DNA from: an uncultured Pelagibacteraceae bacterium
Lineage (GTDB): Bacteria > Pseudomonadota > Alphaproteobacteria > Pelagibacterales > Pelagibacteraceae
Length of the DNA: 64,000 nt
Direction of reading: 5' to 3'
NCBI GenBank assembly: GCA_902560805.1
Contig: CACENW010000001.1
Span: 124,001 to 188,000 of the forward strand
Shown here in pieces: positions 7,859-18,317 of the stretch. Every line of letters begins with the position of its first letter. Within the stretch, counting starts at the first letter, position 1. Position numbers and translations under genes: made by a program. The notes under the pieces are model-generated. The model was given only the letters and a program-made list of their open reading frames with translations. It did not search any database and was not told the DNA's origin.

Positions 7859-8859
7859 TATTTATTTAAATCAACTAATACTCTTCCAGCAATTTCACCT
7901 TTTAAAATTTTTGGATAAGTTTCAAGTAATTCCTCCAAACTTACAGTTAAAACTGATTTTTCAATTAAATCAAAATCAATTAATTTAGATGCTTCACCCC
8001 ACATAAATTCTCTTCTTTTTATACTGCAATTTGCAGAGTCCATTCCCCAAACCTTAATTCCTCTTAACATAAATGGAAGTAAATTAGTGTTAAGCTCATT
8101 GCTATTTGCATTACCACATACAGCTATAATTCCATTTGGCTTTGTTTGAGCAATTGCATTTGCTAAAATTTTTCCACCAACAGTATCAACTACCCCATCC
8201 CATAAGCCCTTATCTATTGGTCTTGGATCTTTATCAAATTCAGCCCTATTTATAATGTTTTTAGCGCCTAATGATTTTAAATAATCTGACTTTGAATCTT
8301 TTCCTGTAACTGCAGTAACGTTGTAACCTAATTTAGTTAAAGCCATAACTGCTAAACTACCAACTCCACCTGTTGCACCAGTTACCAAAACATCATTAAC
8401 TTTTTCTCCTAACAAAATACTTTCTCTTGCTTGAATAGCAAATGCACTCATTAAAGAAGTTAAACCTGCTGTTCCTAAAATCATTGCTTGTTTGCTGGTT
8501 AAACTATTTGGTTTTTTAACTAAAAAATCTCCACTTACTTTTGCAATTTGTGAAAACCCTCCAAAAAAAACTTCTCCCACTCTAAAACCAGTAAGGATTA
8601 CTTCATCACCCTCTTTAAATTTTGAATTATCGCTTTCAATAACAGTTCCAGAAAAATCTATTCCTGGTATATGAGGATATTCTTTAACTAATCTTCCCCC
8701 ATTCTTTAGAATCATTCCATCTTTAAAATTTAGGTCTGAATAATCTACTTTTACAGTTACATCTCCGTGTTTTAAGAAACTTCTATCTAGAGATTTTATT
8801 TCACGAGTGAAGTTTTCCCCCTCTTGATTAAGGAGTATTGCTTTAAATTCGTTTGACAC
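7858..8859 (-). CDS. acuI: Acrylyl-CoA reductase / YhdH-type NADPH oxidoreductase
   Basis: The 333-residue protein is a medium-chain dehydrogenase/reductase of the YhdH/AcuI group: PHIPGIDFSGTV near residue 60, an NADPH-binding GATGGVGS around 160, and a lack of structural zinc cysteines. AcuI reduces toxic acryloyl-CoA to propionyl-CoA, a step needed downstream of DMSP cleavage. The family also contains generic quinone-oxidoreductase-like members, so the exact substrate is inferred. It is followed by a LysR regulator with a one-base overlap and preceded after 6 bases by folE. Confidence 0.8.
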   Translation of the reverse strand: MSNEFKAILLNQEGENFTREIKSLDRSFLKHGDVTVKVDYSDLNFKDGMILKNGGRLVKEYPHIPGIDFSGTVIESDNSKFKEGDEVILTGFRVGEVFFGGFSQIAKVSGDFLVKKPNSLTSKQAMILGTAGLTSLMSAFAIQARESILLGEKVNDVLVTGATGGVGSLAVMALTKLGYNVTAVTGKDSKSDYLKSLGAKNIINRAEFDKDPRPIDKGLWDGVVDTVGGKILANAIAQTKPNGIIAVCGNANSNELNTNLLPFMLRGIKVWGMDSANCSIKRREFMWGEASKLIDFDLIEKSVLTVSLEELLETYPKILKGEIAGRVLVDLNK

Positions 8860-8865
8860 TTTAGT

Positions 8866-9474
8866 TTACTTACTTGTAAATCTTAAATATCTATTCTGAA
8901 TAGAAAGGTCATCTTTAAACTGACCTAAAAAATAATTTGTAACTGTAGATGCTTTTTCTTTTTTAATTCCTCTTGTGGTCATACACTGATGAGCAGCATC
9001 AATTGTTACAGCCACACCTTTTGCGTCAAGTGCTGTCATTATAGATTTAGCAATTTGCATTGTTAACCTTTCTTGTGTCTGTAATCTTTTTGAAAACACA
9101 TCTACTACTCTAGCAAGCTTACTCAATCCAACTACTCTTTCATTTGGAATGTATGCAACATGAGCCCATCCAATAATTGGTACCATATGATGTTCACAAT
9201 GACTTTGCACAGAAATATTCTTTTGAATTACCATATCATTGTATCCCTCAACATCACCAAATGTTTTCTCTAGAACTTTATTGGCATCTTCGTTATAGCC
9301 ACTGAAAAATTCCTTGTATGCTTTAATAACTCTTTTCGGAGTTTCAACTAAACCCTCTCTATTTGGATCTTCGCCCATCCAAGTCAAGATTTTAATGAAT
9401 GCTTCTTCAGCTTCTTTATCTGAAATCTTTTTTTTATCTAAATTATTGTTGTCTGTGTCTTTTACTAATTTCAT
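8866..9474 (-). CDS. folE: GTP cyclohydrolase I
   Basis: The 202-residue enzyme has family motifs NREGLVETPKRV, the zinc-site stretch CEHHMVPIIGWAHVAYIP, and the late Cys and RGIKK region. It converts GTP to dihydroneopterin triphosphate, the first step of tetrahydrofolate synthesis. That fits the folate-heavy one-carbon metabolism in this window. Length is normal. It diverges from hisI with a 77-base AT-rich gap that must hold both promoters. Confidence 0.95.
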   Translation of the reverse strand: MKLVKDTDNNNLDKKKISDKEAEEAFIKILTWMGEDPNREGLVETPKRVIKAYKEFFSGYNEDANKVLEKTFGDVEGYNDMVIQKNISVQSHCEHHMVPIIGWAHVAYIPNERVVGLSKLARVVDVFSKRLQTQERLTMQIAKSIMTALDAKGVAVTIDAAHQCMTTRGIKKEKASTVTNYFLGQFKDDLSIQNRYLRFTSK

Positions 9475-9551
9475 AGAGCGACTTTATACAGTAAATATCT
9501 CAATTTAAAAATATTTATTATATCTGGATATGTGCTACATAATCACATTCT

Positions 9552-10019
9552 ATGTTCAAAAAAAGAGAAAATATCTACGATATTGAAGAAGGAAATCTTC
9601 TTTCTCCAAAATTTGATAATGATGGCTTAATACCTGTCATTACAATGTGTTCAAAAACCAAAGACATTTTAATGCACGGCTATATGAATGTTGAAGCATT
9701 AAAAAAAACAATTGAAACCAAAGAAGCTCACTACTTTAGTAGATCTAGAAAGGCAATCTGGCACAAAGGTAAAACAAGTGGCTTTACTCAAAAAGTTACA
9801 GAGATCAGAATTGATGATGATCAAGACTCAATTTGGTTAACAGTTGATATAGGTGACGGTGCTAGTTGCCATGTTGGATACAGATCATGCTTTTATAGAT
9901 CTATTCCTATGGGACCAATTGATAATGGACGTAAAGTAGAAATGGAATTTCTTGAAAAAGAAAAAAAATTTGATCCTGAAGAAGTTTATAAGGGACAACC
10001 AAATCCTACTAAAATTTAA
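9552..10019 (+). CDS. hisI: Phosphoribosyl-AMP cyclohydrolase
   Basis: The 155-residue protein contains the diagnostic motifs of HisI: MNVEALKKTIET, HYFSRSRKAIWHKG, and the metal-binding cluster DIGDGASCHVGYRSCFYR. It opens the adenine ring of phosphoribosyl-AMP in histidine biosynthesis. It is the monofunctional form, with no HisE domain. The stop overlaps the start of the DUF2237 gene (TAATG), so they are coupled. Confidence 0.95.
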   Translation: MFKKRENIYDIEEGNLLSPKFDNDGLIPVITMCSKTKDILMHGYMNVEALKKTIETKEAHYFSRSRKAIWHKGKTSGFTQKVTEIRIDDDQDSIWLTVDIGDGASCHVGYRSCFYRSIPMGPIDNGRKVEMEFLEKEKKFDPEEVYKGQPNPTKI

Positions 10020-10393
10020 TGAGTGAAAAACAAAAAAATGTTCTAGGCGAAGATCTAGAAGAATGCTCCAATGATCCATTAACAGGTTGGTTTCGCGATG
10101 GTTGTTGTAACACTGACGAGAATGATCATGGACTTCATACAGTTTGTGCTAAAGTTACTACTGAATGCTTAGAGTGGATGAAAGAAGCAGGTAACGATTT
10201 AATTACTCCACATCCTGAATTTGGTTTTCCAGGTTTAAAAGATGGAGATGGATGGTGTTTATGTGCTAGTTGGTATGCAAGAGCAGTTGAAGCAGGTAAA
10301 GGATGTCCAATATTTTTGAAAAGAACCCACGAAAACACTCTTAAATATGTACCTATTGAAACTTTAAAAAAGTTTGCAATAGATTTGTCCTAA
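10019..10393 (+). CDS. DUF2237 family protein
   Basis: The 124-residue protein has the DUF2237 hallmarks: NVLGEDLEECS at the start, PLTGWFRDGCC, GLHTVCA, and the segment GDGWCLCASWYARAVEAG. Conserved cysteines and tryptophans suggest metal or ligand binding. Function is unknown. It overlaps hisI by one base and ends one base from the convergent ETF-QO gene. Confidence 0.85.
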   Translation: MSEKQKNVLGEDLEECSNDPLTGWFRDGCCNTDENDHGLHTVCAKVTTECLEWMKEAGNDLITPHPEFGFPGLKDGDGWCLCASWYARAVEAGKGCPIFLKRTHENTLKYVPIETLKKFAIDLS

Positions 10394-10394
10394 T

Positions 10395-12014
10395 TTACAT
10401 ATTTCCATATCTTGGTCCGCCACCACCTTCTGGTGTCACCCAAGTTATGTTTTGTGAAGGCTCTTTAATATCGCAAGTTTTACAATGAATACAATTTTGC
10501 GAATTAATTACAAACTTATTAACATCATTTTCTTTCTGCACTTCGTATACTCCAGCAGGACAATATCTTTGTGCTGGTTCATCAAATTTTTCTAAAGTGT
10601 ATTTGATTGGTAAATCAGGATCTTTAAGTTGTAAGTGGACAGGTTGATTGTCAGCATGGTTAGTTCCTGTAAGATAAACTGAACTAGTTTTATCAAAAGT
10701 TATTACATTATCGTACTTTGGATAATCAATTTTGGGCATTTGACTTGCAGGTTTTAATGTTTCATGATCTGCATGTTTGTGTTTAAGAGTGAACGGAAGC
10801 TTTCCTCTAAACAAAATTTGATCAATACCTGTAAAGATAATTCCCAAAATTAATCCCCAACTAAAACTAGGTTTTACATTTCGGGCCTCAAATAATTCTT
10901 TATATAACCAACTTTTTTTAAATTTATCTTCATAATTAGACAAATCTTTATTTTCTTTTAAGTGTTCATTAATAGTTTCAGCTGCAATCATTCCACTTTT
11001 CATTGCAGTATGAGAGCCTTTAATTTTAGGCATATTTAATGTACCAGCATCACATCCTACTAGTAAGGCACCTGGCATAAACATTTTAGGTAAACTTTGA
11101 AATCCTCCCTCGATTAATGCTCTTGCGCCATATGAAATTCTTTTTCCTCCCTCTATTATTTTTTTAATTGCTGGATGAGTTTTAAATCTTTGAAACTCAT
11201 CATATGGAGATAAATGCGGATTTTTGTAATCCAATCCTATTACATAGCCTAAAAACACTTGTTTATTTTCAGCGTGATACATAAAGCTTCCACCGTAAGT
11301 ATTGTTATCAAGTGGCCATCCAGCTGTATGCATTACTAGTCCTTCTTCATGATTTTTTTCTTCTATTTCCCAAATTTCCTTAAAACCAATTCCATATTGC
11401 TGGGGATCTTTTCCTTTACTCAGTTCAAATTTTTGAATCAATTGTTTTCCTAGATGACCTCTGCAACCTTCAGCAAAAACTGTTACTTTTCCTAAAAGCT
11501 CAATGCCTGGTTCAAAGCTATCTTTTTTGTTGCCCTCTTTATCTATACCCATATCTTGGGTAGCTACTCCTTTAACAGACCCGTCATCGTTATATAAAAT
11601 TTCACTTGCTGGGAAACCTGGAAAAATTTCTACACCCAAAGCTTCTGCTTGTTCAGCTAACCATCTACATAAGTTAGCTAAACTAATAATATAATTTTTA
11701 TGATTTTGTTGAACTGCTGGCAAAAGCCAAGTTGGCCAACTTAAAGATTTTGTTTTTCCTAAAAATAAAAATTTTTCTTTTGTTACTTTTGTTTTAATTG
11801 GCGAGTTAAGCTCTCTCCAATTAGGTAATAACTCATCTAGAGCTCTTGTTTCAAAAACATTCCCACTTAAAATATGAGCTCCTATCTCTGAAGCTTTTTC
11901 AAGTAAGCAAACATTTAAATTTGAATCTAATTGTTTTAATTTAATTGCAGTTGCTAATCCTGATGGACCACCACCAATAATTACAACATCATATTCCATA
12001 GATTCTCTAGACAT
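10395..12014 (-). CDS. Electron transfer flavoprotein-ubiquinone oxidoreductase
   Basis: The 539-residue protein begins with a FAD-binding GGGPSGLATAIKL and ends with an iron-sulfur module: CPAGVYEV, then the cluster ligands CIHCKTCDIK. This is the ETF-QO family, which takes electrons from reduced ETF and passes them to ubiquinone at the inner membrane. It lies last in the operon DMG dehydrogenase-etfB-etfA-ETF-QO, so methyl-group oxidation feeds the respiratory chain directly. Length is normal for the family. Confidence 0.95.
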   Translation of the reverse strand: MSRESMEYDVVIIGGGPSGLATAIKLKQLDSNLNVCLLEKASEIGAHILSGNVFETRALDELLPNWRELNSPIKTKVTKEKFLFLGKTKSLSWPTWLLPAVQQNHKNYIISLANLCRWLAEQAEALGVEIFPGFPASEILYNDDGSVKGVATQDMGIDKEGNKKDSFEPGIELLGKVTVFAEGCRGHLGKQLIQKFELSKGKDPQQYGIGFKEIWEIEEKNHEEGLVMHTAGWPLDNNTYGGSFMYHAENKQVFLGYVIGLDYKNPHLSPYDEFQRFKTHPAIKKIIEGGKRISYGARALIEGGFQSLPKMFMPGALLVGCDAGTLNMPKIKGSHTAMKSGMIAAETINEHLKENKDLSNYEDKFKKSWLYKELFEARNVKPSFSWGLILGIIFTGIDQILFRGKLPFTLKHKHADHETLKPASQMPKIDYPKYDNVITFDKTSSVYLTGTNHADNQPVHLQLKDPDLPIKYTLEKFDEPAQRYCPAGVYEVQKENDVNKFVINSQNCIHCKTCDIKEPSQNITWVTPEGGGGPRYGNM

Positions 12015-12037
12015 AATCTAGTTTTTAACTGTAAGGA

Positions 12038-12991
12038 TTATTTTTGTATAGTGTTTAATTTGTTCAACTCTTCCATGAACTGAGGTAAGGCTTCAAAGAG
12101 ATCTGCCTCAAGACCATAATCAGCAACGCTAAAAATAGGCGCTTCACCATCTTTATTAATTGCAACTATAACTTTACTTTCTTTCATGCCTGCTAAATGC
12201 TGAATTGCTCCTGATATTCCAACAGCTATGTATAAATCTGGTACAACAACTTTTCCAGTTTGCCCAACTTGATGATCGTTGCTTATATAACCTGCATCAA
12301 CTGCAGCTCTTGATGCTCCAATAGCTGCTCCAAGCTTATCAGCAATTTCGGTAATTAATTTAAAGTTATCTCCACTTTGCATTCCTCTTCCACCTGACAC
12401 AACAATTCTAGCTGTACCAAGTTCAGGTCTATCAGATTTAATTTCTTCTCTTTTTACAAATTTTGTATTTGAAAACTCTTCACCAGCATCAATTTTCTCA
12501 ATTGGTGCAGATCCTCCTGAGCTTTCGCAAGGGTCAAATGAAGTTGGTCTAATAGTTACACATTTTTTTGCATCATTACTTTTAACTGTTGCAAAAGCAT
12601 TTCCAGCATAAATTGGTCTAACAAATGTGTCAGATGATATTACTTTGATAATGTCACTAATTTGTGAAGTATCAAGATGAGCTGCAATCCTTGGCATTAA
12701 ATTTTTACCAAATGTATTTGCTGAACAAATAATATGAGAATAATTTTCTGCTAACTTAACCACAACTGGAGCAAAATTTTCTGCAGTGAAATTTTCATAG
12801 TGTGGTGCTTCAACACTTAACACTTTTTTAATTACTGGAAGTTCTGACAGTTGTTTTGATGCCTCTGTACTATTATTTCCAATTATCACAGCATGAACTT
12901 CACTATCAATTTGTGAAGCAGCTGTAGTCGCATTTAATGTAAATGGTCTTAACTCTTTATTATTATGTTCTGCTATAAGTAAAACTGCCAT
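12038..12991 (-). CDS. etfA: Electron transfer flavoprotein alpha subunit
   Basis: The 317-residue protein has the C-terminal ETF-alpha FAD domain with GRGMQSGDNF, the stretch ending VGQTGKVVVPDLYIA, and GISGAIQHLAGM. It pairs with EtfB to carry electrons from flavin dehydrogenases to ETF-QO. Its start shares one base with the etfB stop. The N-terminal domain also looks normal. Confidence 0.96.
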   Translation of the reverse strand: MAVLLIAEHNNKELRPFTLNATTAASQIDSEVHAVIIGNNSTEASKQLSELPVIKKVLSVEAPHYENFTAENFAPVVVKLAENYSHIICSANTFGKNLMPRIAAHLDTSQISDIIKVISSDTFVRPIYAGNAFATVKSNDAKKCVTIRPTSFDPCESSGGSAPIEKIDAGEEFSNTKFVKREEIKSDRPELGTARIVVSGGRGMQSGDNFKLITEIADKLGAAIGASRAAVDAGYISNDHQVGQTGKVVVPDLYIAVGISGAIQHLAGMKESKVIVAINKDGEAPIFSVADYGLEADLFEALPQFMEELNKLNTIQK

Positions 12992-13740
12992 TATATTACC
13001 TTTGCTTCATTTTTTAATTTTTGAACTAATTCTGCTACATTAGCTACTTTAATACCTGCTTTTCTTTTTGGTGGCTCTTCTACTTTAATTTGCTCAACCC
13101 TTGGAGAGGTATCAACACCTAGATCAGATGCAGAAATTTCTTCAATTGGTTTTTTCTTCGCCTTCATAATGTTTGGAAGAGAAGCGTATCTTGGTTCATT
13201 CAATCTTAAATCACAAGTTACAATAGCAGGAACATTTATTTCAATTGTTTCAAGTCCCTCATCAATTTCTCTAGTAACTTCTAGTTTGTTGTCTTTTACA
13301 TCTATCTTTGATGCAAAAGTTGCTTGTGGCCAATTTAATAATGCACTTAACATTTGGCCAGTTTGATTACAATCATCATCAATTGCTTGTTTTCCCATAA
13401 AAACTAAATCTGGTTTTTCTTTTTCAACAATTTTTTGTAAAATCTTTGAAACAGCTAAAGGTTCTAGTATTCCATCTGCTTTCACATGAATTCCTCTATC
13501 TGCTCCAACTGCTAAAGCCTTTCTAACAGTTTCTTGAGCTTTTTCCTCACCTACAGTGATTGCAACCACTTCAGTTGCCTTTCCTGCTTCTTTAATTTTT
13601 ACTGCCTCTTCGATTGCATTATCATCTGGTGGATTAGTTGACATTTTTACATTGTCTGTAACTACACCAGTGCCATCCTCTTTAACTCTGATTTGAACGT
13701 TGTAATCAATAACTCTTTTTACTGCTACTAAGATTTTCAT
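12991..13740 (-). CDS. etfB: Electron transfer flavoprotein beta subunit
   Basis: The 249-residue protein starts [17 protein letters not shown] and contains [16 protein letters not shown] and [17 protein letters not shown], all typical of EtfB, the AMP-binding partner of EtfA. The start overlaps the stop of the upstream dehydrogenase by one base (TAATG), implying co-translation and that this ETF serves that dehydrogenase. Confidence 0.96.
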   Translation of the reverse strand: MKILVAVKRVIDYNVQIRVKEDGTGVVTDNVKMSTNPPDDNAIEEAVKIKEAGKATEVVAITVGEEKAQETVRKALAVGADRGIHVKADGILEPLAVSKILQKIVEKEKPDLVFMGKQAIDDDCNQTGQMLSALLNWPQATFASKIDVKDNKLEVTREIDEGLETIEINVPAIVTCDLRLNEPRYASLPNIMKAKKKPIEEISASDLGVDTSPRVEQIKVEEPPKRKAGIKVANVAELVQKLKNEAKVI

Positions 13741-16172
13741 TAAGCTCTCAATAAATTATTTTCTGAATCGTATGGACTTTCATCTAAAACAGTAGCGTCA
13801 TACATTTCACCCAATATATCAACTTGTAATTTGTCGCCCACATTAGAACAATCAGGTTTTACCATTGCGAGAGCAATTGATTTATCTAATCTAAATCCAA
13901 ACTCACCGCCTGTTGCTCTTCCAACAACTTTGCCGTCTTTAAATATAGGATTATTTCCTAAAACATCAGCATCTTTTGTATTATGAACTTCTAAAGTTAC
14001 TAATTTGTTATCAAAACCTTTTTCTCTCCATTTATTAAGTGCCTCTAAACCAATAAAGTTTCCTTTATTTGGATGAACAAATCTATCTAGTCCTGATTCA
14101 TATGGAGAATATTCAATTGATAATTCTGTTCCTACTAGTTTGTAAGATTTTTCAACTCTTAAACTGTTCATTGCTCTGATACCGAATGGTTTAATTCCTA
14201 AATCTTTACCAGCTTCCATTAATTTATCAAAAATATGATTTTGATACTCGATCGGATGATGAAGTTCCCATCCAAGTTCACCAACAAAATTTACTCTCAT
14301 GGCGTTAACTGGTGCATATCCTACATTCACATTTTTTGCTGTTAACCATTTAAAGTTATCATTAGAAAAATCATCTGTTGAAACTTTTTGCATTAGTTGT
14401 CTTGCTTTAGGTCCAGCTACTACCAACACACCTGTACTATTTGTTAAATCCTCAAAAATTACAGATCCGTCATCTGGCATCCATTTTTGAATCCAATCAT
14501 GATCTAATCTTAAGTTTGCTCCAGCTGATACTAAATAGTAACTATTCTCTGCTTCTTTCATGATTGTAAATTCTGAGTGCACGCCACCTTTAGTATTTAA
14601 TGCATGACATAGATTTATTCTTCCAATCTTTTTTGGAAGTTTGTTTGCAACTAAATAATCTAAAAACTCTTCTGCTTTTGGTCCTCTTATTCTGCATTTT
14701 GCAAAAGCAGTCATATCTAAAAGACCAACATTTTCTTTTACGTTTTGACATTCCTTTTTAATTGCATCAAACCATTTTGATCTTCTAAACGACCAATCAT
14801 CTTTTTGTTCCATTCCATCTGTTGCAAAAAAATTAGGTCTTTCCCATCCAAATTTTTGTCCAAAAACTGCTCCTAAATTTTTCATTCTTTCATAACATGG
14901 AGCTGTTCTTAAAGGTCTTGCTGCAGGTCTTTCTTCATCTGGATAGTGAACTATAAATACATGGCTATAAGCCTCTTCATTTTTAGCTTTCAAATAAGAT
15001 TTTGTTGCATAATTTCCATATCGTCTTGGTTCAACTCCCAACATATCAATTGTTGGTTCACCATCTACAATCCATTCAGCAAGTTGCCAACCTGCACCAC
15101 CAGCTGCAGTTATTCCGAAACTATGACCTTCATTAATCCAAAAATTCTTAAGTCCCCACGCAGGTCCAACAATTGGATTTCCATCAGGTGTATAACAAAT
15201 TGCTCCATTATAAACTTTCTTAACTCCAACTTCTCCAAAAGCTGGAACTCTGTGTATTGCTCCTTCAATATGTGGAGCTAATCTATCTAAATCTTCTTGA
15301 AATAATTCGTATTCAGAATTCTTTGATGGTCCTTCTACATAACATGCTGGTGCACCATCTTCATAAGGTCCTAAAATTAATCCACCTGCTTCTTCTCTCA
15401 TATACCATCTACTATCACTATCTCTTAAGACTCCCATTTCTGGTAAACCGTCTTTTTTTCTTTGTTGAATTAAAGGATGAGGTTCAGTCACGATATATTG
15501 ATGTTCAACTGGAATAACTGGAATATCTAATCCAACCATTTCACCAGTTTGTCTTGCAAAATTTCCAGAACAAGAAATTACATGTTCACACTCTATTGAT
15601 CCTTTATCTGTTTCAACAATCCATCCATCTTTTGTTTGTCTCATTGATAGAACAGTTGTGTTTCTATAAATCTCTGCTCCCCTATTTCTTGCACCAGTAG
15701 CTAAAGCTTGTGTTAAATCTGCAGGTTGGATGTATCCATCTTCTGGGTGTTGAATTGCTCCAACTAAATCATCTGTATGACAAAGGGGCCATATTTCTTT
15801 TACTTGTTGTGGGGTTAAAAATTTTACATCCACTCCAATTGTCCTAGCAACACCTGCATACTGATGATACTCATCCATTCTATCTTTTGTGCTTGCTAAA
15901 CGAATATTTGAAACAACACTAAAGCCAACATTTTTTCCAGTTTCTTCTTCTAAAGTTTTATAAAGATTTACAGCGTACTTATGGAGCTGACCTACAGAGT
16001 AACTCATATTAAACAAAGGCAATAAACCTGCAGCATGCCACGTTGAACCAGAGGTTAACTCTTTTCTCTCAACGAGCACTACATCGGACCAACCCTTTTT
16101 TGCTAAATGGTAAAGAGCACTTACACCTACAACTCCGCCACCAACAACTACTACTTTAGTTTTTGTTTTCAT
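13740..16172 (-). CDS. Dimethylglycine/sarcosine dehydrogenase family flavoenzyme with GcvT domain
   Basis: The 810-residue protein has an N-terminal DAO-type FAD domain ([13 protein letters not shown], then SGSTWHAAG with H46 at the position of covalent FAD attachment), and from about residue 430 a GcvT folate-binding module with a C-terminal barrel. Such enzymes oxidise an N-methyl group and transfer it to tetrahydrofolate as methylene-THF. Linkage to etfB, etfA and ETF-QO supports an ETF-linked dehydrogenase. Dimethylglycine is the likely substrate, but sarcosine cannot be excluded. A structured leader overlies its ribosome site (16172-16208). Confidence 0.88.
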   Translation of the reverse strand: MKTKTKVVVVGGGVVGVSALYHLAKKGWSDVVLVERKELTSGSTWHAAGLLPLFNMSYSVGQLHKYAVNLYKTLEEETGKNVGFSVVSNIRLASTKDRMDEYHQYAGVARTIGVDVKFLTPQQVKEIWPLCHTDDLVGAIQHPEDGYIQPADLTQALATGARNRGAEIYRNTTVLSMRQTKDGWIVETDKGSIECEHVISCSGNFARQTGEMVGLDIPVIPVEHQYIVTEPHPLIQQRKKDGLPEMGVLRDSDSRWYMREEAGGLILGPYEDGAPACYVEGPSKNSEYELFQEDLDRLAPHIEGAIHRVPAFGEVGVKKVYNGAICYTPDGNPIVGPAWGLKNFWINEGHSFGITAAGGAGWQLAEWIVDGEPTIDMLGVEPRRYGNYATKSYLKAKNEEAYSHVFIVHYPDEERPAARPLRTAPCYERMKNLGAVFGQKFGWERPNFFATDGMEQKDDWSFRRSKWFDAIKKECQNVKENVGLLDMTAFAKCRIRGPKAEEFLDYLVANKLPKKIGRINLCHALNTKGGVHSEFTIMKEAENSYYLVSAGANLRLDHDWIQKWMPDDGSVIFEDLTNSTGVLVVAGPKARQLMQKVSTDDFSNDNFKWLTAKNVNVGYAPVNAMRVNFVGELGWELHHPIEYQNHIFDKLMEAGKDLGIKPFGIRAMNSLRVEKSYKLVGTELSIEYSPYESGLDRFVHPNKGNFIGLEALNKWREKGFDNKLVTLEVHNTKDADVLGNNPIFKDGKVVGRATGGEFGFRLDKSIALAMVKPDCSNVGDKLQVDILGEMYDATVLDESPYDSENNLLRA

Positions 16173-16208
16173 TTCGTGATTCCTACTAAATTTTTATTAG
16201 TAACGAAA
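16172..16208 (-). promoter_or_regulatory. Leader hairpin with the ribosome site in a bulge, dimethylglycine dehydrogenase gene
   Basis: On the minus-strand RNA two consecutive 6-bp helices form: outer UUUCGU/ACGAAA (16203-16208 with 16172-16177) and inner UACUAA/UUAGUA (16197-16202 with 16184-16189), with a 7-base loop. The six unpaired bases between the 3' arms (16178-16183) carry most of the AGGA Shine-Dalgarno, and the A of the AUG is in the outer helix. The layout suggests translation control, but the helices are AU-rich and could be weak. Confidence 0.45.
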
Positions 16209-16229
16209 CAAAAATGTATCTGATAATAA

Positions 16230-16691
16230 TCAAATTGAGCTACCAAGAGGAATTGGACTTGAGACCATTGTAGTTAACCAACAGTCTTTTAAACTTCCAT
16301 CCAAAGTATACTTTTCAACTTGCCAATTGAACTTGTGATAAATCTTATTTTTATCAAGAATGATTACCTCAAATTGTGCCCATTTGTCACTACTTCCAAG
16401 CTCAGTAATTGTATGACTTAAGTGATTAATCATCATCCCGTAAGAGTCACTTTTTAACATCATCTTAAATTTGCTTAATGGTCCTGTTACTCTCTTGTTA
16501 TTTGGGTGAGCAAAATTCCATGTTTGTTCAATTCCACTATCCTTGAATTTAGAATCATTTTTTTGAAGTCCATTAAGTTGGATCTTTATAACTTCTTTTG
16601 GTTTAATAGTGCTATTTGGATTTAATAATTCAGCGTTTGAAAAAGTCGAAGATATCAATAATAAAATTAATACTTTAAAGATAGTTTTCAT
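16230..16691 (-). CDS. Exported DUF4864-like protein
   Basis: The 153-residue protein has a clear signal peptide (MKTIFKVLILLLISSTFSNA). The mature part shows the DUF4864 pattern: QLNGLQKND, WNFAHPNNKRVTGPLSKF, and a later hydrophobic beta-rich half, suggesting an NTF2-like cone fold. No catalytic residues are known for the family. It sits between a transporter gene and the dehydrogenase operon on the same strand, 57 bases before the dehydrogenase start. Confidence 0.6.
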   Translation of the reverse strand: MKTIFKVLILLLISSTFSNAELLNPNSTIKPKEVIKIQLNGLQKNDSKFKDSGIEQTWNFAHPNNKRVTGPLSKFKMMLKSDSYGMMINHLSHTITELGSSDKWAQFEVIILDKNKIYHKFNWQVEKYTLDGSLKDCWLTTMVSSPIPLGSSI

Positions 16692-16702
16692 TTTAAAAAT
16701 AA

Positions 16703-18313
16703 TTACTCTGATGTTTTGTATTTACTATTATTGATAATAATTACAAATAATATTGGAAGAATTAATGTCAAAAGTGTCACAACAATTAATAAAATCCCAA
16801 GTTCAGAATAATCTGCTGTAGTTTGAATTTCACCTGAAACTTTATCTTTTACTTCTCTCGTGACCGTAAAGATTTCATTTAGATACTTGGTTCCTAGTGC
16901 ACTTGCTGAAAGAGCCAAATTTGTGAAAGATGCAAAAACTGCAAAAAAAGTTGCTTTAAGATGTGAAGGAGCATTTTTAGCAATCCAAGCTAATAATGGG
17001 ATCATTGATACTTGTCCCAATGGAGACTCTAGTGCTGTATTAAGTATTGCTATAAATTTAGCATCAACTACGCCTCCAGTTAATGAGGCAGTCCAGTTAT
17101 GAAATCCATAATACATTCCAACACTTGGTAAAAATAAAACCGCTCCAGCTATACTTAATACAACGATAATTTTTGCAATTGAGTTATTAGCCATAAATGG
17201 TCTTAATAAAACTATTCCAGCCAATGTTAAAATTGATGCTAGTAAAGATAAAATTGAAAAAAACTGTTCGTTAAAACCAAGTTCATCAATTTCAAACCAA
17301 GTTAGACCAGGCCCTGGTCCAGGCATTGCTCTAAATATAAAGATAATTACTGCAGTACCAACAATCGTTAATCTTAAATTCTCAGGTAACTCTTTGATAA
17401 GTTTAAACATCAAAAATAAAATTATGATGACAGAACCGATAAAAACTATCTCTTGAGCAAAAGGAACTTTGAAAGATCCAATGGATAAAGTGAAAATTAC
17501 AAATATTAAACTTCCTCCAAGTATCCACCAATTAATTTTAGTTTTCTCAGATCCTCTTTCCTCTTTAAATTCAAGTCCTTTAGATTTTAAATTTTGAATT
17601 TTTTTATTCCTTAAATATTTTGCTAAAAATACTCCCATGATTGAAACAACTGGAATAACTAATGCGTATAAATAAATTTTACCGTATAGAGCAATTTTAG
17701 CAGTTTGTTCTAGGCTATCTACATCTCTGAATAAAATTACATTTACCAAAGCTACTAAAACTGTACCACCAATAATTGCAAATCGACCAAGGGTTTGCAT
17801 TGTTGTATGCATGATCTTAACTTGATCTTTACCGTAATCATTTCCACTCTCATCGGTTAGTGGCACAGCTTCTACAGTCATAGCATCAGCAACGACATCT
17901 TGAATTACGTAACCAACAGGAGCTAAAATTACACTAATTACGAACCATGTCTCAACAGTGAAAATTTCCGACATATCTTCTGTATGAATTATAAGACCAT
18001 ACATAATGAATAAACTTAACGCGATTAAAGAAGCGCCAAAGTAAACCATATAATTTTTTCTATCCCATATAAGATCAACTAAATGTCCTAGAGGCATTTT
18101 TAATGCCCATGGAATTCCAGCCCAAAACCCAAGTCCAGCTAAAAAGGCTGCAGATAAATTTAAATAGTCTTTAACAAAAAAAGTTCCAACTATTCCAGTT
18201 AACCCAGAAATACCAGCTGCAACATAAACCATTAAAGGAGGTAAATAAGTCCATTTAAATTGTCGACCTAAATCTAAAAAAGTACTGTCTAAAAATTTTA
18301 AAACTTTATTCAT
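16703..18313 (-). CDS. Major facilitator transporter, folate-biopterin (BT1-like) type
   Basis: The 536-residue protein has about twelve to fourteen membrane segments. The N-terminal part (GIPWALKMPLGHLVDLIWDRKNY) resembles the BT1/folate-biopterin transporter branch of the MFS, in which a Trp/Pro-rich first loop is followed by a basic cytoplasmic loop. The substrate is not evident; folates would be sensible given the genomic setting, but this is inference. It ends 11 bases before the DUF4864-like gene and starts 4 bases after the CoA-binding protein gene. Confidence 0.7.
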   Translation of the reverse strand: MNKVLKFLDSTFLDLGRQFKWTYLPPLMVYVAAGISGLTGIVGTFFVKDYLNLSAAFLAGLGFWAGIPWALKMPLGHLVDLIWDRKNYMVYFGASLIALSLFIMYGLIIHTEDMSEIFTVETWFVISVILAPVGYVIQDVVADAMTVEAVPLTDESGNDYGKDQVKIMHTTMQTLGRFAIIGGTVLVALVNVILFRDVDSLEQTAKIALYGKIYLYALVIPVVSIMGVFLAKYLRNKKIQNLKSKGLEFKEERGSEKTKINWWILGGSLIFVIFTLSIGSFKVPFAQEIVFIGSVIIILFLMFKLIKELPENLRLTIVGTAVIIFIFRAMPGPGPGLTWFEIDELGFNEQFFSILSLLASILTLAGIVLLRPFMANNSIAKIIVVLSIAGAVLFLPSVGMYYGFHNWTASLTGGVVDAKFIAILNTALESPLGQVSMIPLLAWIAKNAPSHLKATFFAVFASFTNLALSASALGTKYLNEIFTVTREVKDKVSGEIQTTADYSELGILLIVVTLLTLILPILFVIIINNSKYKTSE

Positions 18314-18317
18314 AAAA

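Noticed and set aside
14946-15281. Open frame of 111 codons antisense to the dimethylglycine dehydrogenase
   Set aside because: Odd composition (many Ser, Cys, Phe), no ribosome site, and fully inside a strong coding sequence.
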